Source: Bemisia tabaci (Eukaryota; Arthropoda; Insecta; Hemiptera; Aleyrodidae). From it: a DNA stretch of 64,000 nucleotides. The position numbers were made by a program, and so were the translations under genes. The stretch is from the NCBI RefSeq assembly GCF_918797505.1, contig NC_092795.1, forward strand, positions 16,355,131-16,419,130, read 5' to 3'. The notes below the pieces were generated by a model. It saw only the letters and a list, made by a program, of their open reading frames with translations, was not told the origin of the DNA and did no database searches. Shown here piece after piece: positions 59,792 through 64,000 of this stretch. The number at the start of each line of letters is the position of its first letter. Position 1 is the stretch's first letter.

Positions 59792-60113
59792 CAGGGTGTC
59801 TACTAAAACAGGCTGGCAAAAAATCAGTGCCTTTACGGTACTTTTTCAGCACATTCCCAAGAAACTCAATAATTTTCAACGGAAAAATTCAGTACTTTCT
59901 CAGTACCTCTATCTGACGAAATTCGAAAAATTTAAAAAATTCAATTTTTCGCTCCAAGTGCGACAAAAATGACAAAAAGTAAAAAAAATTCCAGGCCTTC
60001 TTGCGGAATTTCTGCGCTTTTTGAGTACTTCCGGACCGTCCTGAAAAAAAAAAACAGTACTTCCGAACCGTCTTTAAAAAATCAGTACTATTCCCGGACT
60101 TGTAGACACCCTG
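59792..60113. mobile_element. hAT-like MITE (family C, copy 5) with 7-bp flanking repeat
   Basis: CAGGGTGTCTACTAAAACAG left, GGACTTGTAGACACCCTG right. CCTTTCT directly abuts both ends (59785-59791, 60114-60120). The interior contains a duplicated CAGTACTTCCG(G/A)ACCGTC block, making it longer than copy 1. Confidence 0.87.
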
Positions 60114-61693
60114 CCTTTCTACACCCAGCGCTTCGATTAAATGCACAGAGAATCATGTCATTGAATGCACAGGAAAAGGACTTGCACTTTACCGGATGAG
60201 TCTGGGTTGCGGGGGGTGCTTCGCGGGGAGGGCCGAGGAACGTGAGGGGGCGCTAGGAAGCCCAAACAAAAACCCCGACGAAACTCAAAGCGTAAATAAA
60301 AACACAACAACGCGGTCACTGCACAGGTGCGGTGGACGCACTGACACCAAATTTAGGCCATGGGACCATGGGAGGCGTCTCGAGTCCCAACTCCCGGCTG
60401 CAGCCAAATTTATGGGAAATTTTCACATTTTCCCGTAGAATAAACCACGATAAGAAAGGCTTGTATTCATGGTAAAACTGGAGACTCTTGAATTTTCGTT
60501 TGCCTTGATCCAAACTTTCCCTCACAACTAATTTACTATTCAATTTCGCCAGTAATATGATAAGATATAGTAGGAAAGACATATCGCTGATGAAACCAAA
60601 ATCCAAGTTTACGACCTGAATGCGGTTTTTCTGGGTGACTTCATTCTACTGTGAGAAAAGAAAACCCTCTTCAGTTCGTGAAGTTTTGGGTTCCTCTACC
60701 TAAAAATATTCTCTGAGAACTTGATGCAGAATTTATTTCGGAAAATTCTTCGGGAAAAATAAAGTAAAGCAGCGAAAATTTTGAGACGACGCAATCAAGT
60801 TATTTTGCCATTATTTTAGGCACAAAATAAAGATAAAATGTACTTAATAGTTAATTAAAATTAAATTAATCTAAATGTAATTAAAGTACTTCGCAATGCG
60901 TTGTGGCAAGGGGAGGGGGAGGTCCCTGATTCTGCGTCGCGAGCGTTTCCAAAAGTTTGAACGGTGGCTGTCTACAAAATGAAATAAGAAAGGACTGAAT
61001 GATAATCAAAAATTAGTATGGGGAGAGAGGGGATGGACGTTTGTCTCCTTATTTACGTGCACAAGAGAAATTAAACACGACCTTGGAATATTGACAACTA
61101 AATAACTCTAACTCAAATACTCAACTCAAACTTAAGGCCCATCTCCGCAACATGTATCTGAACTTTACACGAGCCTAAAAACCCGAAGCGCAATTTTGTT
61201 TCTTAAAAAATAAAACTTTAAACTAACATTTTTCAAACAAAAAATAATATTACTTACGACCCTTCGTGCACCGGAGGATTTAATGCACTTTCAAGATGAG
61301 TATAATTACAAAATCACTACCGAATTTTTATTTTTTCAAAAGTCGGACTAACGTACTCGATTAATAGATAATATTTTCAACACGATCTACTCAAGGCTAT
61401 GATTTGTAATTGAAACGAAAGATGAGAGCGGAGGGATTATGTCGAACTCGTCTGCGACGTGCAAAAGTAAACAAATACACTAAAAAATGGCTGCGTTGTT
61501 GTAGAGCTGTCAACCGAGTGCGACATGTGCTAAACTATGACGAAGACAACAGAGACGACGCATGGACCCTGATGCCGCGCTCGAGTGCAAAACAAATCAA
61601 ATATGAAAACCCGCATCGAATCGCGACAGGGTTGGAAAAAACCGAGAGTTTATTGTTGAAAATATTTCAAAAAAGTGACAGCCTGCAAGAATT
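60114..61693. other. No gene seen
   Basis: No supported exon. The 107-codon plus-strand frame at 61410-61733 is basic at its start but matches no family and runs into the family H element. Confidence 0.45.
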
Positions 61694-61906
61694 CACTGGA
61701 AAAAGTCTCTTGGATCCGGTGTCCAAACTCTAAGAGGATTTGACTATTCTGATTCAATCGGATTTTAACTTGAATCGAGAGCCAAGCATCATATTTTAGG
61801 TGGATTTTTTTGGGATTCACACAAAAATCAGGTTGAAACAAGAGCAGTTTTTCTTGTCGAATTTTTTAGGAGTCTGGATTCAGGGTCCAAGAGACTTTTC
61901 TCCAGA
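61694..61906. mobile_element. Foldback MITE (family H, copy 3)
   Basis: CACTGGAAAAAGTCTCTTGG left, GTCCAAGAGACTTTTCTCCA right, with GATTCAATCGGATTTTAACT inside, as in the other copies. A plus-strand run of about 18 G follows at about 61940-61958. Confidence 0.8.
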
Positions 61907-61959
61907 GTTGGGAATTCGGGTCACAGACGCAAATTCTTCAGGGGGGGGGGGGGGGGGGT

Positions 61960-62640
61960 AATTTTTGTGAGGCTGGGTTAAAACGTCAGAATTTGAAAAA
62001 AAGTCGCGTGAGGTTGAGATCTTGTGCCAACAGAGGCCGTAATGTTATTCATTCCTATCCAACACTTTTGGAATAACAATAAAAAATAAATAAAATTTAA
62101 AAAAATAAATAAATAATAAATAAACAATTTTGAGCCCCGATTGGGGAAATTTCAAATAATTTTGAATAGCTTTCTTCCGGAGCAGCGTTTTTGGAACAGC
62201 TAATTGGGGGCTTAAAAAACCAGAAATGCGTTCCAAAGTGGATGACGGGTCCCTGAATTTTAACACGTCTGGGGAAGCGTGAAAATTGGCAATGGAGGCG
62301 CTACGATTTTGGCCCGCAGAGATGGTGGTGGGGAGGGGGTGTGGATAAATTGGCACGGTGCTTATCAACACGGGGAGACGAACGCGATTGCCACGTTGCC
62401 GGCGGACGAACTTTCGAAGACACCCTCCTCCCGCCATTGTCCCGAGGGAAAGCAGGCGCCACCAGATTGAAACCGCGAATGAGCGTCCACTAAGGTGGGG
62501 TCAAGAGACTTTCATGTTGTCATTGCGAACTTCGCTTCGAGGTGACGCGCTAACTTGGATTTATATGGAAGGTGAAAGGGTTAATGGGGGATGGGAAGGG
62601 GTCGAGGAAGTTTTTTCCCCTCCCTTCCTTCCTCCTTTCA
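61960..62640. other. No gene seen
   Basis: Mixed composition with an A/T-rich ATAAATAA patch at about 62080-62125. Open frames on both strands (62045-62437, 62358-62663) overlap and lack family resemblance. Confidence 0.4.
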
Positions 62641-62869
62641 CACAGAGGTGTAAATGGCCTTAGATGCTAAAGCACGGCTTTAAAAGAAACTTAACTTACT
62701 ACTACTACTACTTTCTTTCTTTCTTATTTAACCTTCCCCCTCAATTCTTTTGTATTTTCACTGATGTAACCTTGATTTCCATGTAAACACACAGAGGTGT
62801 AAATGGCCTTTAGATGCTAAAGCACAGCTTTAAAATAAACTTAACTTACTACTACTACTACTACTACTA

Positions 62870-62900
<31 letters not shown>

Positions 62901-62950
62901 TATTTATTTATCTGTTTATCTATCTATTTATTTATATATTTATTTATTTA
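62641..62950. repeat. Duplicated tail-like unit with (TAC)n and (CTTT)n microsatellites
   Basis: CACAGAGGTGTAAATGGCCT, then AGATGCTAAAGCAC(G/A)GCTTTAAAA and ACTTAACTTACTACTACTAC occur at 62641-62710 and 62789-62872. Each is followed by CTTT repeats, the second also by ATTT repeats. A unique sequence ending in a short tandem tail is the usual look of the 3' end of a retroposon. No reverse transcriptase is present. Confidence 0.7.
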
Positions 62951-64000
62951 TTTTTGTTTTCTTTGTGCACGACTTAGCACAAGAATTCCTAAATCAATTT
63001 GTTAATTTGTAAAAAAAAGAGCACATTAAAGAAGTAATAATTCATTTTGCGCTATGAGACATTATATCGAGGGCTAAGAAACAAAACCGCTTGGCTGACA
63101 AAGTTGGCGAAAATGAATTAGTGACTTTGCTGCACTCTACATTATAAAACCCGCAAGCTCATGTTTTTATGGTCTTTTTAAATGTTGCAAGGGAGCGCTG
63201 CTGAAATTTATAAAAAAATAGCAAACCTTCCCTAAAAATGACTAAAATTGCTTAGTTTTTCCTTCGTCCTGAAAAATCGTCAGTTTGCAGATAAGCGGTA
63301 CTGCACCTCAGCCATCGATATGCAAATTAACTATATCAAAAGGCACCGTGTGCAGAAGATATGGGTGCTTCACAGCCCCTTCGACTTAAGTTCATTTCCA
63401 CGTGGTTCCTCTTAGGAAAAAAAAACGTGCACATGAGGTGTCATGGCAAGGACCCCTTGAATTTCACAAAATTTCATACAGAAGTTCGCAGCGTGAAGAC
63501 TAGAAAAATAAAACAAAAAATGTTCGAACACCGGATTCCCACGCATGATACTGACAAAGGCATCGCCTTTAGAATCTAGTTTGCCGGGAAAAATTAACTG
63601 AGAAGGAGATACAAAGAAAAGCATCACGGTACTCACGAACAATTTTTGCGAATCTTCGACTCACAATCAGTGGCTCTTACCTGAAACAGAAAAAAACAAC
63701 AAAAACGTTAATTAGATAGAAGAAGGACGATAAAAGCGCCGAGGAGGGTCATCTCCGTGCTGTGAAGTGACATATTTGAAATTTAGAGAAAAACCGGTTT
63801 AAAGAGGAAAAATTGAATGGTGTCTGCCGACCTAAGCTCCTGAAAAATGTTTTCAACTTTAGTCAAGTGAAGTAGTTCACATAACTGGCTATTTTTTGCA
63901 TTTAAACTTTGAGTATACTTGATTTTAAACAATAACTAAATCCTGAAAACACGTAATACAATAACAGCGTTTCAAAATCTTCGTTCACAATTCGTTTTCT
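62951..64000. other. No gene certain; one exon-like spot
   Basis: Minus-strand 63637-63680 is bounded by a good acceptor (TTTTTTTCTGTTTCAG) and a good donor (TTC|GTGAGT). Its 44 bp are open in one frame, but the end phase does not fit LARP1 visible exon 1. Otherwise nothing recognised to the window edge. Confidence 0.3.

Overview
The window is eukaryotic and reads as insect nuclear DNA. It holds one multi-exon gene with canonical GT-AG introns, AT-rich non-coding DNA and many short inverted-repeat transposons. A sap-sucking hemipteran (perhaps a whitefly) is my best guess, but it rests only on the general look of the gene and repeats.

The one gene I can support fully is on the minus strand: LARP1 (Drosophila larp), the La-related protein that binds the cap and 5' TOP motif of ribosomal-protein mRNAs. 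I place 19 exons between 44388 and 10642. All splice phases agree, giving 1,585 codons and a stop. The initiator exon is missing, being either further upstream or beyond the right edge. The protein carries, in order, a GDWPPL segment, an RG-rich stretch, the La motif, two PAM2-like PABP-binding motifs, acidic linkers, the DM15 cap-binding repeats, and a 568-residue Lys/Ser/Pro/Ala-rich tail. That tail holds a third PAM2-like motif and about nine S-P repeats, and it has no counterpart in the human protein.

Layout. 1-10641 is downstream flank: repeats at 1.1-3.2 kb, then mostly featureless AT-rich DNA that may include the LARP1 3' UTR. It also has two weak coding hints: a zinc-finger-associated-domain-like half domain at 5959-6174 and a 29-codon terminal-exon-like stretch at 7368-7457. 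10642-25309 is the compact part of LARP1, 15 exons with introns of 0.2-1.7 kb, one of which contains a 968-bp pogo/Tigger-like element. 25310-44305 is the expanded 5' part, with introns of 2.6, 2.8, 8.2 and 5.2 kb filled with MITEs, foldbacks and a 27-bp minisatellite. 44389-64000 has no convincing gene. It holds a nested transposon stack (45.7-47.3 kb), a GC-rich island next to a long purine tract (50.2-51.3 kb), a 0.7-kb foldback (54.8-55.5 kb) and other elements.

Several elements have visible target-site duplications (8 bp for hAT-like, 9 bp for Mutator-like, TA for pogo-like), so superfamilies can be proposed without a search. I found no viral gene, CRISPR array, operon or convincing RNA gene. 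The most interesting biology is the LARP1 architecture (three PAM2-like motifs and the repeat tail) and the nested transposons.
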